A stretch of DNA of 64,000 nt, taken from Cynocephalus volans. Its lineage: Eukaryota > Chordata > Mammalia > Dermoptera > Cynocephalidae. Position numbers and translations under genes: made by a program. The notes under the pieces are model-generated. The model was given only the letters and a program-made list of their open reading frames with translations. It ran no database searches and was not told the DNA's origin. Each line of letters starts with the position of its first letter. The first letter of the stretch is position 1. This document shows, piece by piece, positions 36,069-46,966 of this stretch. The stretch lies in NCBI RefSeq assembly GCF_027409185.1, contig NC_084463.1:65271852-65335851 (forward strand), in the 5' to 3' direction.

Positions 36069-37603
36069 GGAGTTTCAAGATGGCGGCGGCTGCGGCGGCT
36101 GGCGCGGAGTAGCTGAGGTGGAAAAGGGGGCCACTGGGCCTCGGGCAGCCGGGAAACTTGTGGACCTTCCTCTGGCCATCTCTTAAGGGAGGACTGCTGC
36201 TGCTGGCCGGTCGTGGGGGCTCAACGCCACTTTGCCCCCGGCAGGAGAGGCTGCCTCATTTACAGGCAACAGCTTTGAAGTGTGGAGCAGGAAAAGAACT
36301 GATTCTTAGCTGCAAAAGTGAGTCTTGAAACAGGGAACACGGCGCCAGGGCTGCTGTGGATGCAGCCAGGATCCCGGAGGCTGGGGCCGCACTGAAGGCG
36401 GCCAACTGCCCTATTCAGGATTCGAGGTTTCAGGCCGGCATTAAAGAAGACTCCTGGGAGCGCCCGAGCGGCGCCGCGACTGAACAGCCCGAGGCGGCAG
36501 CGCCGAGAACACGGAAGGCAACAAACCAGAGACAGAGCGAGCGCCCGACCTGGCACAGCACTGTGAGTGATCCCTGGCACAGCTCTGTTGGGGGGTGGAT
36601 GCCCGCGTGGCTCCCCGCCTGCACCACCAGGCCACTCAGTGCCCCGGTGCTGCCTCCATTTTCCCAGGTGCGGGCAGCTCCGCCCTGCTCGGCCATCACT
36701 GAGCCCATTTGCTTGGCCTGGCGCGGGGCTTTCCGGACCCTGCGGGCCGGCCTCCTCTCCCACTCCCTCCATGGTTCTCTGGCAGGGCTGGGGGTGTGGG
36801 GCGTCCCGACCAGTTTTGGGAGGGCTAGGAAGTACGGGCGGGCCGACTGTCACTCCACCACACCCTGGACTCCGGCCCCGGTAAACTTCCTGTTACTGGG
36901 AGGCAGATACCATCTCTGCGACCACCAGTTTGGAAAAAAGCCTAACGAATTTCTGGTTGGGAATAGTGTGGTAGGAGAGTTCCCAGGTCCGCTTGAACCT
37001 GCCGGAGAGCAGGCTACAGGCGGGCACTAGACTCGGTTTATACCGGGGGGATACAAAGGTGAACAAGACCCGAGAAAGATCTACACAGCGCTACAAAGGC
37101 ACCCAGAGAGACCGGTCGTCTGTGCCTAGCAGAAACCTGGTAGACTTCCTGGGCGAGGCGGTGCTGAGCAGGGTCTTGAAGGCCCAGGTGATAGACGAGG
37201 GGTGCAGAAGACACGCCCCAACCCAGCACAGTGTGCACAGAGGGGGGAGACGTGCGGCCAGGGAGGCGGAGACTCGACAGAAACCACACACCCGGTGGGG
37301 TCGCCACTGCACGATCTAACAGCCTGGGCCAGAGCACACGGAACGGGGAGAAGTCCTGTACAGAAAGTGAAAGCTCAACAGAGATCACACACCCTGTGGT
37401 ACGTGATCCACCAGCCCAGCAGAGTACAAGCTGACCAGAAAGGTGGATCCCCGGAGAAGCCCAAGACCCGAGGCAACCACACACACAAGACACTAGAGGC
37501 CAACTGAGCAGTCACGGCGGGAGCCATACCAAATTGGCAACCACAGCAACATCCTAGTTAGTCATTAGTCTTAAACCGGTGGACTGTGAAACCCCCTGCC
37601 ACA
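36069..37603 (+). promoter_or_regulatory. L1 5' UTR and internal promoter with YY1 site
   Basis: This 1.5-kb CpG-rich segment stands out sharply from its AT-rich surroundings. AAGATGGCGGC at 36077-36087, nine bases from the element start, is a strong YY1 site. In human L1 a YY1 site at a similar place fixes the transcription start. Long frames are open on both strands (plus 36356-37030, 224 codons; minus 36853-36260, 197 codons), as GC-rich DNA tends to allow. Neither resembles a known protein. Confidence 0.8.
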
Positions 37604-38583
37604 ATGAATAAACACCAAAAAAAGACACCAGAAATACAAAAAATCAAGAAAGTACACCACCAAAAGTTAATAAATCTCATACTCTAGATCCTATAGAACA
37701 AGAAGCCCTTGAAATAACTGACAAGGAATTTCGAGTGATAATTCTAAGGAAACTGAATGAGATACAAGAAAACTCAGCTAGACATCATGATGAAATGAGG
37801 AAAAGTATACAGGATCTGAAAGAGGAAATATACAAGGAAATCAATGTCCTGAAAAAAAATGTAGCAGAACTTGCTGAACTGAAGAAGTTATTCAGTGAAA
37901 TAAAAAACACAACAGAGAGTTTAACCAGCAGGCTTGTCGAAGTTGAAGAGAGAACCTCTGAACTTGAAGATGGGCTGTTTGAAATAACACAAGCAGACAA
38001 AAAGAAAGAAAAAAGAATCAAGGACATGGAAGAAAATCTGAGAGAGATATCAGACAACCTCAAGCGCTCAAATATCCGAGTCATGGGTATTCCAGAAGGG
38101 GAGGAAAATGGAGATTCCATTGAAAACATATTCAACAAAATAGTGGCAGAAAACTTCCCAGGTATAGGAAAAATCACAGATCTTCAGATCCAGGAAGCTC
38201 AACGATCTCCAAACGTATTCAACCCAAAAAGGCCTTCTCCAAGACATGTCATAGTCAAATTGGCAAAACTCAGAGACAAAGAGAGAATCTTAAAAGCTGC
38301 AAGAGAGAAGCGTCAAATCACCTATAAGGGAGCCCCAATCAGGTTAACATCAGACTTTTCATCACAAACCCTAAAAGCTAGAAAGGAATGGGATGATATT
38401 TTCAAAATACTAAAAGACAAAGATTGCCAGCCAAGAATACTCTACCCTGCAAGGCTATCCTTCCGAAATGAGGGGCAAATAGTATATTTCTCAGACAAAC
38501 AAAAACTGCGGGAGTTCACTACCACAAGACCACCCTTACAAGAAATCCTCAAGGGAGTACTGGGTTTGGTTCCTGAAAAATAA
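37604..38583 (+). pseudogene. L1 ORF1 (RNA-binding chaperone), one frameshift near start
   Basis: ATG at 37604 opens MNKHQKK. The family frame (DTRNTKNQESTPPKVNKSHT, then EITDKEFRVIILRKLNEIQ) follows in the other register after a 7-A run at 37616-37622, so one A is missing. From there the frame is open to TAA at 38583. The parts are a coiled coil (about EIQENSARHHDEMRKSIQDL through ELEDGLFE) for trimerisation, an RRM starting SNIRVMGIPEGEE, and a C-terminal domain with REKRQITYKG and YPARLSF. ORF1p normally coats L1 RNA. The first in-frame ATG after the shift lies inside the coiled coil. Confidence 0.87.
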
Positions 38584-38770
38584 CTACCACTGCCATAAAA
38601 ACCTAAGAAAAATCTAAACCCGCTAGTACAATAAAAATGGCATTCATGAAGAGAAAACAAGCTAACAAAAACACTATCTACAACCTAAGGAACCAACAAA
38701 CAAAGAAACCAAACAGTAAATCAGAAAGCAAGGAACAAAAGACACCTAAGACAACCAAACAACCAATAAA

Positions 38771-41700
38771 ATGCTAAGAATAAATCAACACCTTTCAATA
38801 ACAACTCTTAATGTTAAAGGCTTAAATTCCCCAATTAAAAGACACAGACTGGCTGACTGGATCAAAAAGCAGGACCCAACTATATGCTGCCTACAAGAGA
38901 CCCACCTCACCCATAAAGATTCACACAGACTAAGAGTGAAAGGATGGAAAAAGATTTACCATGCAAACAGAAAAGAAAAACGAGCTGGAGTGGCTATTCT
39001 TATATCTGACAAAATAGACTTTAAACTAAAAACCATAAAAAGAGACAATGAGGGACACTACTTAATGATAAAAGGACTGATCCATCAAGAAGACATAACA
39101 ATCATAAATATGTACGCACCCAATGTTGGAGCAGCCAGATTTATAAAACAAACTCTATTAGACCTAAAGAAGGAAATAGACACTAATACCATAATAGCAG
39201 GGGACCTGAACACTCCACTGTCAATATTAGACAGATCATCTAGGCAAAGAATCAGTAGAGAAACACAAGATCTAAACAAGACTCTAGACCAATTGGAATT
39301 GGCAGATATCTACAGAACATTCCACCCAACAACCTCAGAATATTCATTCTTCTCATCAGCACATGGATCATTCTCCAGGATAGATCACATATTAGGTCAC
39401 AAATCAAGTCTCAATAAATTCAAAAAAATTGGAATTATCCCATGTATCTTCTCAGACCACAATGGATTAAAACTAGAAATTAATAACAAACAAAACTCTG
39501 GAAACTATACAAACACATGGAAATTAAACAGCATTCTACTTAATGACATATGGGTCCAAGAAGAAATCAAGCAGGAAATCAAAAAGTTTATTGAAACTAA
39601 TGAAAACAATGATACATCATACCAAAACCTGTGGGATACTGCAAAAGCAGTATTGAGGGGAAAATTTATTGCATTAAATGCTCACTTCAGAAGAATGGAA
39701 AGATGGCAAGTGAACAACCTAACACTTCACCTTAAAGAACTAGAAAAACAAGAACAATCCAAGCCTAAAGTTAGCAGACGGAAAGAAATCATTAAGATCA
39801 GAGCAGAACTGAATGAAATTGAAAACCAAAAAACAATTCAAAAGATCAACGAATCAAAAAGTTGGTTTTTTGAAAAGATAAATAAAATTGACAAACCATT
39901 AGCATGGCTAACAAAAAAAAGAAGAGAGAAGACTCAAATAACAAAAATTAGAAATGAAAAAGGCGATATTACAACTGATTCATCTGAAATACAAGGAATC
40001 ATTCGAGACTACTATAAACAACTATACGCCAACAAATTTGAAAATCTGGAGGAAATGGATAAATTTCTGGACACACACAAGCTCCCAAAACTGAACCGTG
40101 AAGACGTAGAAAATTTGAACAGACCAATAACAATAAAGGAGATTGAAGCTGTTATCAGAAGGCTCCCAACAAAGAAAAGCCCAGGACCAGATGGATTCAC
40201 AGCAGAATTTTACCAAACATTCAAAGAGGAATTGACACCGATTCTTTACAAACTATTCCAAAAGATTGAAACGGACGCAAATCTCCCAAACTCATTCTAT
40301 GAAGCAAACATCATCCTGATACCAAAACCAGGTAAAGATATAACCAAAAAAGAAAACTACAGGCCAATATCCTTGATGAATATAGATGCAAAAATCCTCA
40401 CTAAAATACTAGCAAACAGAATACAGCAACACATACGAAAAATTATTCATCACGATCAAGTGGGATTCATCCCAGGGATGCAAGGTTGGTTCAACATACG
40501 CAAATCAATAAATGTGATACACCATATTAATAAACTCAAACACAAGGACCATATGATCATCTCTATAGATGCTGAAAAAGCATTTGATAAAGTTCAGCAC
40601 TCATTCATGACAAAGACCCTCTATAAGTTAGGTATAGAGGGAAAGTATCTCAACATAATTAAAGCCATATATGACAAACCCACTGCCAATATCATCCTGA
40701 ATGGGGAAAAGCTGAAAGCTTTTCCTTTAAGAACAGGCACCAGACAAGGATGCCCACTCTCACCACTCCTATTCAACATAGTGTTGGAAGTACTAGCCAG
40801 AGCAATCAGAGAAGAGAAGGAAATAAAGGGCATCCAGATTGGAAAAGATGAAGTCAAACTGTCCCTGTTTGCAGATGACATGATCCTATATATCGAACAG
40901 CCTAAAACCTCTACAAAAAAACTCTTGGAATTGATAAATGATTTCAGCACAGTAGCAGGATACAAAATCAACACACAAAAATCAGTAGCATTTCTTTTCT
41001 CCAATAGTGAACATGCAGAAGGAGAAATCAAGAAAGCCTGCCCATTTACAATAGCCACCAAAAAAATAAAATACTTAGGAATTGAATTAACCAAGGAGGT
41101 GAAAAATCTCTATAATGAGAACTACATACCACTGCTGAGAGAAATTAGAGAGGATACAAGAAGATGGAAAGATATTCCATGCTCTTGGATTGGAAGAATC
41201 AACATAGTGAAAATGTCCATACTACCCAAAGTGATATACAAATTCAATGCAATCCCCATCAAAATTCCAAAGACATTTTTCTCAGAAATGGAAAAAACTA
41301 TTCAGACATTTATATGGAACAATAAAAGACCACGAATAGCCAAAGCAATGCTCAGCAAAAAAAATAAAGCTGGAGGCATAACACTACCTGACTTTAGGCT
41401 ATACTACAAAGCTATAATAACCAAAACAGTATGGTACTGGCATAAAAACAGACACACTGACCAATGGAATAGAATAGAGAATCCAGAAATCAACCCACAC
41501 ACTTACTGCCATCTGATCTTTGACAAAGGCACCAAGCCTATTCACTGGGGAAGGGACTGCCTCTTCAGCAAGTGGTGCTGGGATAACTGGATATCGATAT
41601 GCAGGAGAATGAAACTAGATCCATACCTCTCACCGTATACTAAAATCAACTCAAAATGGATTAAGGATTTAAATATACACCCTGAGACAATAAAACTTCT

Positions 41701-42598
41701 TAAAGAAAACATAGGGGAAACACTTCAGGAAATAGGACTGGGCACAGACTTCATGAATATGACCCCAAAAGCACGGGCAACCAAAGGAAAAATAAACAAA
41801 TGGGATTATATCAAACTAAAAAGCTTCTGCACAGCAAAAGAAACAATTAACAGAGTTAAAAGACAACCAACAGAGTGGGAGAAAATATTTGCAAAATATA
41901 CATCTGACAAAGGATTAATATCCAGAATATATAAGGAACTCAAACAACTTTACAAGAAGAAAACAAGCAACCCAATTAAAAAATGGGCAAAAGAGCTAAG
42001 TAGGCATTTCTCTAAGGAAGATATCCAAATGGCCAACAGACATATGAAAAAATGCTCAACATCACTCAGCATCCGGGAAATGCAAATCAAAACCACATTG
42101 AGATACCATCTAACCCCAGTTAGGATGGCTAAAATTCAAAAGACTATGAACGATAAATGCTGGCGAGGCTGCGGAGAAAAAGGAACTCTCATACATTGTT
42201 GGTGGGACTGCAAAATGGTGCAGCCTCTATGGAAAATGGTATGGAGGTTCCTTAAACAATTGCAAATAGATCTACCATACGACCCAGCCATCCCACTGCT
42301 GGGAATATACCCAGAGGAATGGAAATCATCAAGTAGAAGGTATACCTGTTCCCCAATGTTCATCGCAGCACTCTTTACAATAGCCAAGAGTTGGAACCAG
42401 CCCAAATGCCCATCATCAGATGAGTGGATACGGAAAATGTGGTACATCTACACAATGGAATACTACTCAGCTATAAAAACGAATGAAATACTGCCATTTG
42501 CAACAACATGGATGGACCTCGAGAGAATTATATTAAGTGAAACAAGTCAGGCACAGAAAGAGAAATACCACATGTTCTCACTTATTGGTGGGAGCTAA
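38771..42598 (+). CDS. L1 ORF2: endonuclease and reverse transcriptase, intact
   Basis: 1275 codons, the same length as human L1 ORF2p. The APE-type endonuclease occupies about 1-239, with N14, E43 (QETHL), Y115 (MYAPN), D145 and N147 (GDLN), D205 and H230 (SDH), all at human positions. The reverse transcriptase has RPISLMN, D600 (SIDAEKAFD), the [12 protein letters not shown] motif and F700-A-D-D703. The C-terminal Cys/His segment reads [18 protein letters not shown]. No stop or shift was found. The spacer from ORF1 is 187 nt, longer than the 63 nt in human L1. The product nicks target DNA and primes cDNA synthesis there. It could also mobilise SINEs and mRNAs such as the PHB2 copy nearby. 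Activity is inferred, not shown. Confidence 0.95.
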   Translation: MLRINQHLSITTLNVKGLNSPIKRHRLADWIKKQDPTICCLQETHLTHKDSHRLRVKGWKKIYHANRKEKRAGVAILISDKIDFKLKTIKRDNEGHYLMIKGLIHQEDITIINMYAPNVGAARFIKQTLLDLKKEIDTNTIIAGDLNTPLSILDRSSRQRISRETQDLNKTLDQLELADIYRTFHPTTSEYSFFSSAHGSFSRIDHILGHKSSLNKFKKIGIIPCIFSDHNGLKLEINNKQNSGNYTNTWKLNSILLNDIWVQEEIKQEIKKFIETNENNDTSYQNLWDTAKAVLRGKFIALNAHFRRMERWQVNNLTLHLKELEKQEQSKPKVSRRKEIIKIRAELNEIENQKTIQKINESKSWFFEKINKIDKPLAWLTKKRREKTQITKIRNEKGDITTDSSEIQGIIRDYYKQLYANKFENLEEMDKFLDTHKLPKLNREDVENLNRPITIKEIEAVIRRLPTKKSPGPDGFTAEFYQTFKEELTPILYKLFQKIETDANLPNSFYEANIILIPKPGKDITKKENYRPISLMNIDAKILTKILANRIQQHIRKIIHHDQVGFIPGMQGWFNIRKSINVIHHINKLKHKDHMIISIDAEKAFDKVQHSFMTKTLYKLGIEGKYLNIIKAIYDKPTANIILNGEKLKAFPLRTGTRQGCPLSPLLFNIVLEVLARAIREEKEIKGIQIGKDEVKLSLFADDMILYIEQPKTSTKKLLELINDFSTVAGYKINTQKSVAFLFSNSEHAEGEIKKACPFTIATKKIKYLGIELTKEVKNLYNENYIPLLREIREDTRRWKDIPCSWIGRINIVKMSILPKVIYKFNAIPIKIPKTFFSEMEKTIQTFIWNNKRPRIAKAMLSKKNKAGGITLPDFRLYYKAIITKTVWYWHKNRHTDQWNRIENPEINPHTYCHLIFDKGTKPIHWGRDCLFSKWCWDNWISICRRMKLDPYLSPYTKINSKWIKDLNIHPETIKLLKENIGETLQEIGLGTDFMNMTPKARATKGKINKWDYIKLKSFCTAKETINRVKRQPTEWEKIFAKYTSDKGLISRIYKELKQLYKKKTSNPIKKWAKELSRHFSKEDIQMANRHMKKCSTSLSIREMQIKTTLRYHLTPVRMAKIQKTMNDKCWRGCGEKGTLIHCWWDCKMVQPLWKMVWRFLKQLQIDLPYDPAIPLLGIYPEEWKSSSRRYTCSPMFIAALFTIAKSWNQPKCPSSDEWIRKMWYIYTMEYYSAIKTNEILPFATTWMDLERIILSETSQAQKEKYHMFSLIGGS

Positions 42599-42877
42599 AA
42601 ATTAATATATAAATTCACACACACACATACACACATACACACACAAACCGGGGGGGGGGGGGAAGAAGATATAACAACCACAATTATTTGAAGTTGATAC
42701 AACAAACAAACAGAAAGGACATGGTTGGGGGGGAGGGGGGGAGGGAGAAGGGAGGGAGGTTTTGGTGATGGGGAGCATTAATCAGCTACAATGTATATCG
42801 ACAAAATAAAATTTAAAAAAAATAAATAAATAAAAAAATAAAATAAAATAAAATTAAAAAAAAAAAAAAAAAAAAAA
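42599..42877 (+). other. L1 3' UTR with G-runs and A-rich tail
   Basis: A (CA)-rich tract comes first, then 13 consecutive G at 42650-42662, and a second G-rich block at 42726-42760 (runs of 7, 6, 3, 3 and 3 G) able to form a G-quadruplex. The sequence ends in AATAAA-rich and poly-A stretches. G-rich 3' UTRs are typical of mammalian L1. Confidence 0.8.
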
Positions 42878-42894
42878 ATAGAGAGTATTGCTCC
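42878..42894. repeat. Target-site duplication, right copy of L1
   Basis: Exact repeat of the left copy, directly after the A-rich tail. It continues into unique sequence aagttgcc. Confidence 0.93.
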
Positions 42895-43059
42895 AAGTTG
42901 CCTTCTTCCCACCTTGTCCTATGTTATACTGAGGAAGAGAAGAGGGAAGGAATGAAGCAAGGAAGTAAAAAGGAGCAGAAGAGTTCTCTCCCCTTGACAC
43001 GGATGCCCTGAACTTTTGCTGGAAAGTTCCCTGTTCAACCCTTAGTGTATGAACAAAGC

Positions 43060-44274
43060 TCAGGTGGAGTCTGAATCTGAGGAGTCCCCTGAGGAAGATG
43101 AGCTGGAACCACTGCCCTCAGATTCATCCTCTTCATCTTCATCTCCACTGCCATCGTCCTCATCCCCGTCTTCCTTCTTATTCTCTTCTGATCCCCATGA
43201 GGGATGATAATTGACTTGAAAATTCTCTGTTGATTCTGTCCCTTGAACCTCCAGTCCCTGCTCCTTTCCAAGTCCTTCCTGAAGACTCTTTGCTGGTAAG
43301 GACTGCAGATCTGTTCGTCTAAACTTGGGGTTTGGGCCTCCTGTCGTGGGCCTGTTCTTACACTTAGTATAGGTTGCCTCTTTGTACGCAGCATATTCCT
43401 CGGGAGACAGACTCTTGAGCCAGAGATCCAGGTCCACTTTGTACTGTTTCTGCAGCTCCTCAGCCTGGCTGCTGTAATGTTCCTTCAGGCCCCGTGGGAT
43501 GTGCTGCCAGTGTCTGCCAATCTCCACCATCTGCTCTCTCAGGGTCAAATGTTGCAGCTCCCTACTCGACCATGAATCTTGGTGAAACTTGTGGTATCCA
43601 TTCATAGGGGGCTTCCTGGGCTCTCCATGGAATTTCATCTTCTTGGAAAATTCATCAGTTTCTGGAGGAGACCTCACTTCTTTCACATTTCTCTGAAACT
43701 TCTGTTGGGTTTTGATATGGCTCCTCTTGGGGACACCGGATTTCTTGGAGTCCTCAACTAGATCAGGGTGGTCTTTTCCGAACTGAGCCAGTTTTTCCTC
43801 AAACTCTTGCTTCCCCTTTTTCAAATCCTCATATTTCTGCTTTATCTGCTTTGGGAGCTCCTTGTACTTCTCAGACAGCAACTTGTTCAGCTCCCGGTTG
43901 GTCGGCTCAGGGTTCCTTTGAGAGTACTGAGGCCAGTTCTCCTTGACAAAGCGGTTATATGCAGTTAGGGGCTTCTTTGGGAAGTCTGGATGTTTCTTGC
44001 AGTTTTTGCTTTTGTAGGTATTTTTAATGTGCTCCTTAGCTTCCAGGACTAATTCTTTCAAAGCATGGAACTTCAAGTTAACAGAAAACTCTAACCACTT
44101 GAGCTTACACATTTCTCCAGAAAAATCTTTAAAAGCTACTTTTTCCCAGTCTTGATGTGATAGGGTTGTTTTAAACAAATGACTGTTATTGGACAGGAGA
44201 TTATTCTCCATGGATTCCAGTAGCCTCAGGATGTCTTCATTGGACCAGCAGTCTTGTCCTCTGTGCAGTACCAT
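43060..44274 (-). CDS. UBTFL1: UBTFL1, HMG-box UBF-like retrogene, intact
   Basis: A single-exon ORF of 404 codons derived from UBTF (upstream binding factor, an RNA polymerase I factor). Residues 1-85 match the UBTF N-terminus ([16 protein letters not shown], then [19 protein letters not shown]). HMG box 1 is at about 99-168 ([20 protein letters not shown] onward). HMG box 2 is at about 219-287 ([15 protein letters not shown] onward). The C-terminus from about 363 is acidic and serine-rich. UBTF has six HMG boxes, so most middle boxes are absent, as in human UBTFL1 (about 393 residues). Box 1 is one residue shorter than in UBTF at [14 protein letters not shown]. The start ATG aligns with the second Met of UBTF, and a stop lies upstream in frame. 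In mouse the gene acts in the preimplantation embryo. The DNA-binding role here is inferred. Confidence 0.92.
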   Translation of the reverse strand: MVLHRGQDCWSNEDILRLLESMENNLLSNNSHLFKTTLSHQDWEKVAFKDFSGEMCKLKWLEFSVNLKFHALKELVLEAKEHIKNTYKSKNCKKHPDFPKKPLTAYNRFVKENWPQYSQRNPEPTNRELNKLLSEKYKELPKQIKQKYEDLKKGKQEFEEKLAQFGKDHPDLVEDSKKSGVPKRSHIKTQQKFQRNVKEVRSPPETDEFSKKMKFHGEPRKPPMNGYHKFHQDSWSSRELQHLTLREQMVEIGRHWQHIPRGLKEHYSSQAEELQKQYKVDLDLWLKSLSPEEYAAYKEATYTKCKNRPTTGGPNPKFRRTDLQSLPAKSLQEGLGKEQGLEVQGTESTENFQVNYHPSWGSEENKKEDGDEDDGSGDEDEEDESEGSGSSSSSSGDSSDSDST

Positions 44275-45614
44275 TTCTCGGTCTTCGGGTTGCTTATTAA
44301 ATCCTAGTCCTTCAGATATCTCAGCAGGAGCTCAAACTTCACTCTCAAGATTCGGCAGATGATTTATTTCTGGAATTTCTGCAGTATGTGTGATTCTATG
44401 TTTCTGAGGAGAAAGAGAAAAAAACGTTACTCACTTTTTATGGTATGAATGAGAAAAATTACACCCCACTTGTAATATACTCATTCTATCATTAATTTAC
44501 CATTAACAATATACAGTAAATGAAGAATCGCCTACTTCTAAATAGAAATTTATATTTTCCTTTCATATGCTACATTTGAAATGTTGAAAATATGCACCAA
44601 AACCCCCTACTCCAGTCTGCCTTTTGCCAAATTTCACCAGAGCCTATCTTCAAGCGAACTGAAGAAGTCAAACACCAGGCCACTCAGTCAAGAAACTTCA
44701 GATAACAGTAAAGCCCTGGAGACTGAGAGCAAAACATTAAAATGAAAACAGAATGACTAAAAGGGAAAGAATATTCACTTCGTAGTGCCCTGATAATGGC
44801 CACTTGCTAATTGCAGACCAGATACCCACAACTAAAGTTGCAAATGAGGAGCTGGAACTAGAATGAGACAAGTTAATGATCTCCTCACCATATGCATCAC
44901 CTGTGGTCTCTTTATGGGTGGCACATAAATCTGTAGTAAATGACTGATTGATAAAGTTTTTTGGAATGAATGCTTTCTGGTGAACCATACTGCTTCTCCT
45001 TTCTAGAAAAAAATTAATGAGTATTATAAAAGGTTTCCAATTCTACCTGGTTAATTCTTCCTCACATTTAAGTCTTAGGAGAAGTTTTACCTCCTCTAGA
45101 AAATCCCTCCCATATGCTTGGCACTTACAAGAACTTGAACATGGGACAAATCTGTCGGCTATTATTTTCTAATCAAAGTTTTCTTCTAGTGTAACATCTC
45201 TGTGCATGTTTCTCAGATCACTTCCCAAATTCTCATGACCCTTTTAATAGTCTTTTCAGAATATCCTATTCTAAGCTAAGGCTCACATATGCCAATTTGC
45301 ATACAAATACAGTGCATAAAACATTAGATAATACCATATATTTTGTGAATGACACAGGAGCAAGAGAAATATAACATGCACCTTCAGAGAAAGAATGCAC
45401 GAGATGGCAAAGAAAACTTCAGACTTCAAAAGAAAGGGGAATTTCTGAGAATGAGCTTCTTAATATCAGAGAAGATGATTTGAGAACTATTTTTAATTCT
45501 CAGTGAGTCTAAAAGGTTTTGAACGCCGTCTAAAAATTTACTGGAAGATTGAAGATCCTAATTACAATAATATCACATAACTAATGCATGTGTCTGAAAA
45601 TAATAGATTAAAAT
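44275..45614. other. UBTFL1 upstream region
   Basis: The first about 30 bp upstream of the ATG still align with UBTF coding sequence, so they are retrocopy-derived. A tttctcctcag acceptor-like site lies near 44405 on the minus strand, so a 5' UTR intron is possible. No TATA box or CpG island was seen. The rest is AT-rich. Confidence 0.4.
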
Positions 45615-45625
45615 ATTCTAAAAGA

Positions 45626-46955
45626 GCTCCCGCGAGCACCACTGGCCGAACCCTCGTGTGAAATGTGAGATCCGTAACCTGGAGTGGTGCAGAGGCCGGC
45701 CGACACCCTGCTCCTGTCCTCTGGCGCTGTGCGGCCGCCTCAGGATCAGACATGTCCCAGACCGTGAAGGACTTATAGGGATGGCTGCCCACCGGGTCCC
45801 GGGGCATGGGCAGGCGCCGCGGTCTGTAGTGACCGCGAATCCGTGTTCACCACGAAAGGCGGGCACAGAGCCATCTTTAATGGGATTGGTGCTTGCAGCA
45901 GGACACCATCCTGGCCGAGGGCCTTCACTTTAGGATTTCCTGGTTCTAGTACCCCATTATCTAGGACATTCGAGCCAGACCCAGGAAAATCTCCTCCCCT
46001 ACAGGCTCCAAAGACCTGAGATGGTGAACATCTCTCTGCAAATGCTGTCTGGGCTCAATGTCCAGGAGCTTCCCAGCATGTACCAGCGCTCAGGGCTAGA
46101 CTACCAGGAGCGAGCGTTGCTGTCCATTGTCAATGAAATGCTCAAGAGTGTGGTGGCCAAGTTCAATGCCTCACAGCTGATCACCCAACGTGCCCAGGTA
46201 TCCCTGTTGATCCTATGGGAGCTGACCGAGAGGGCCAAGGACTTCAGCCTTATCCTGGATGATGTAGCCATCACCGAGCTAGGCTTTAGCCGAGAGTACA
46301 CAGCTGTTGTAGAAGCCAAACACGTGGCCCAGCAGGAGGCCCGGTGGGCCCAGTTCTTTGTAGAAAAAGCAAAGCAAGAACAGCAGCAGAAGATCGTGCA
46401 GGCCGAGGGAGAGGCTGAGGCCGCCAAAATGCTTGGAGAAGCACTGAGCAAGAACACTGGCTACATCGATCTTCTTAAGATCCAGACAGCCCAGAACATC
46501 TCCAAGACGATCGCCACATCACAGAATCACACCTATCTCACTGCTGACAAGGTCATGCTGAACTCACAGGATGAAAGTTTCACCTGGGGAGGTGACAGCC
46601 TCATCAAGGGTAAGAAATGAGCCTGGCAACCAGAACTCCACCCCCAGAGAAGATGTGGATCTGTTTCTTCTCCACTGTTTGAAGAGCCAGCTAAGGGTCC
46701 AGCATACACCCACCACGGCCCCATTATCATGTGATGGTCCCCTGTGTACTCCTCCTCCCAACTCCTCTTGGATTAAGGAAGACTGGAGAGCAACTCTTTT
46801 TCAGGGGAATGACTTTCCTCCTTCTGTAGTGGCAGGGGATGTTGGGACCGTGTGTGATCTCTCAGTGATTTCCTTCAGTGTTGTTCTCTCCTGCAAGGTT
46901 GGGAAGCGATAACCACCATCCCAGGAATTAGTAATTTTTTATTACTTAAAAAAAC
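45626..46955 (+). pseudogene. PHB2: Processed PHB2 (prohibitin-2) pseudogene
   Basis: An intronless copy of the mRNA for prohibitin-2, a mitochondrial inner-membrane scaffold. The ancestral ATG is at 45752, and the reading MSQTVKDL is followed at once by a stop. About 26 bp are missing soon after, and further frame changes follow. From 46021 a 199-codon stretch stays open and matches PHB2 closely: [44 protein letters not shown] and the C-terminal DSLIKGKK. Changes such as RRE to LWE are also present. A GC-rich 5' UTR-like part and a 3' UTR-like part flank it. An 11-bp direct repeat, attctaaaaga, brackets it at 45615-45625 and 46956-46966, which shows L1-mediated retrotransposition. Confidence 0.93.
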
Positions 46956-46966
46956 ATTCTAAAAGA

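Larger units (their letters stand above)
36069..42877 (+). mobile_element. Full-length young LINE-1 (6.8 kb)
   Basis: A complete L1: 5' UTR 36069-37603, ORF1 37604-38583, 187-nt spacer, ORF2 38771-42598, 3' UTR from 42599, and a long A-rich tail. It is bracketed by exact 17-bp duplications (atagagagtattgctcc) at 36052-36068 and 42878-42894. The duplications are identical, ORF2 is open and the tail is long, so insertion is recent. ORF1 carries one frameshift. It lies about 165 bp downstream of the UBTFL1 stop codon, in the opposite orientation. Confidence 0.95.

Noticed and set aside
38442-41094. Minus-strand open frames inside the L1 ORFs
   Set aside because: They are antisense shadows of ORF1 and ORF2 with no family resemblance.
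43035-43394. 119-codon minus-strand frame overlapping UBTFL1
   Set aside because: It lies in another frame over the UBTFL1 3' end and has no independent signal.
46101-46761. Minus-strand frames over the PHB2 copy
   Set aside because: Antisense shadows of the open PHB2 segment.
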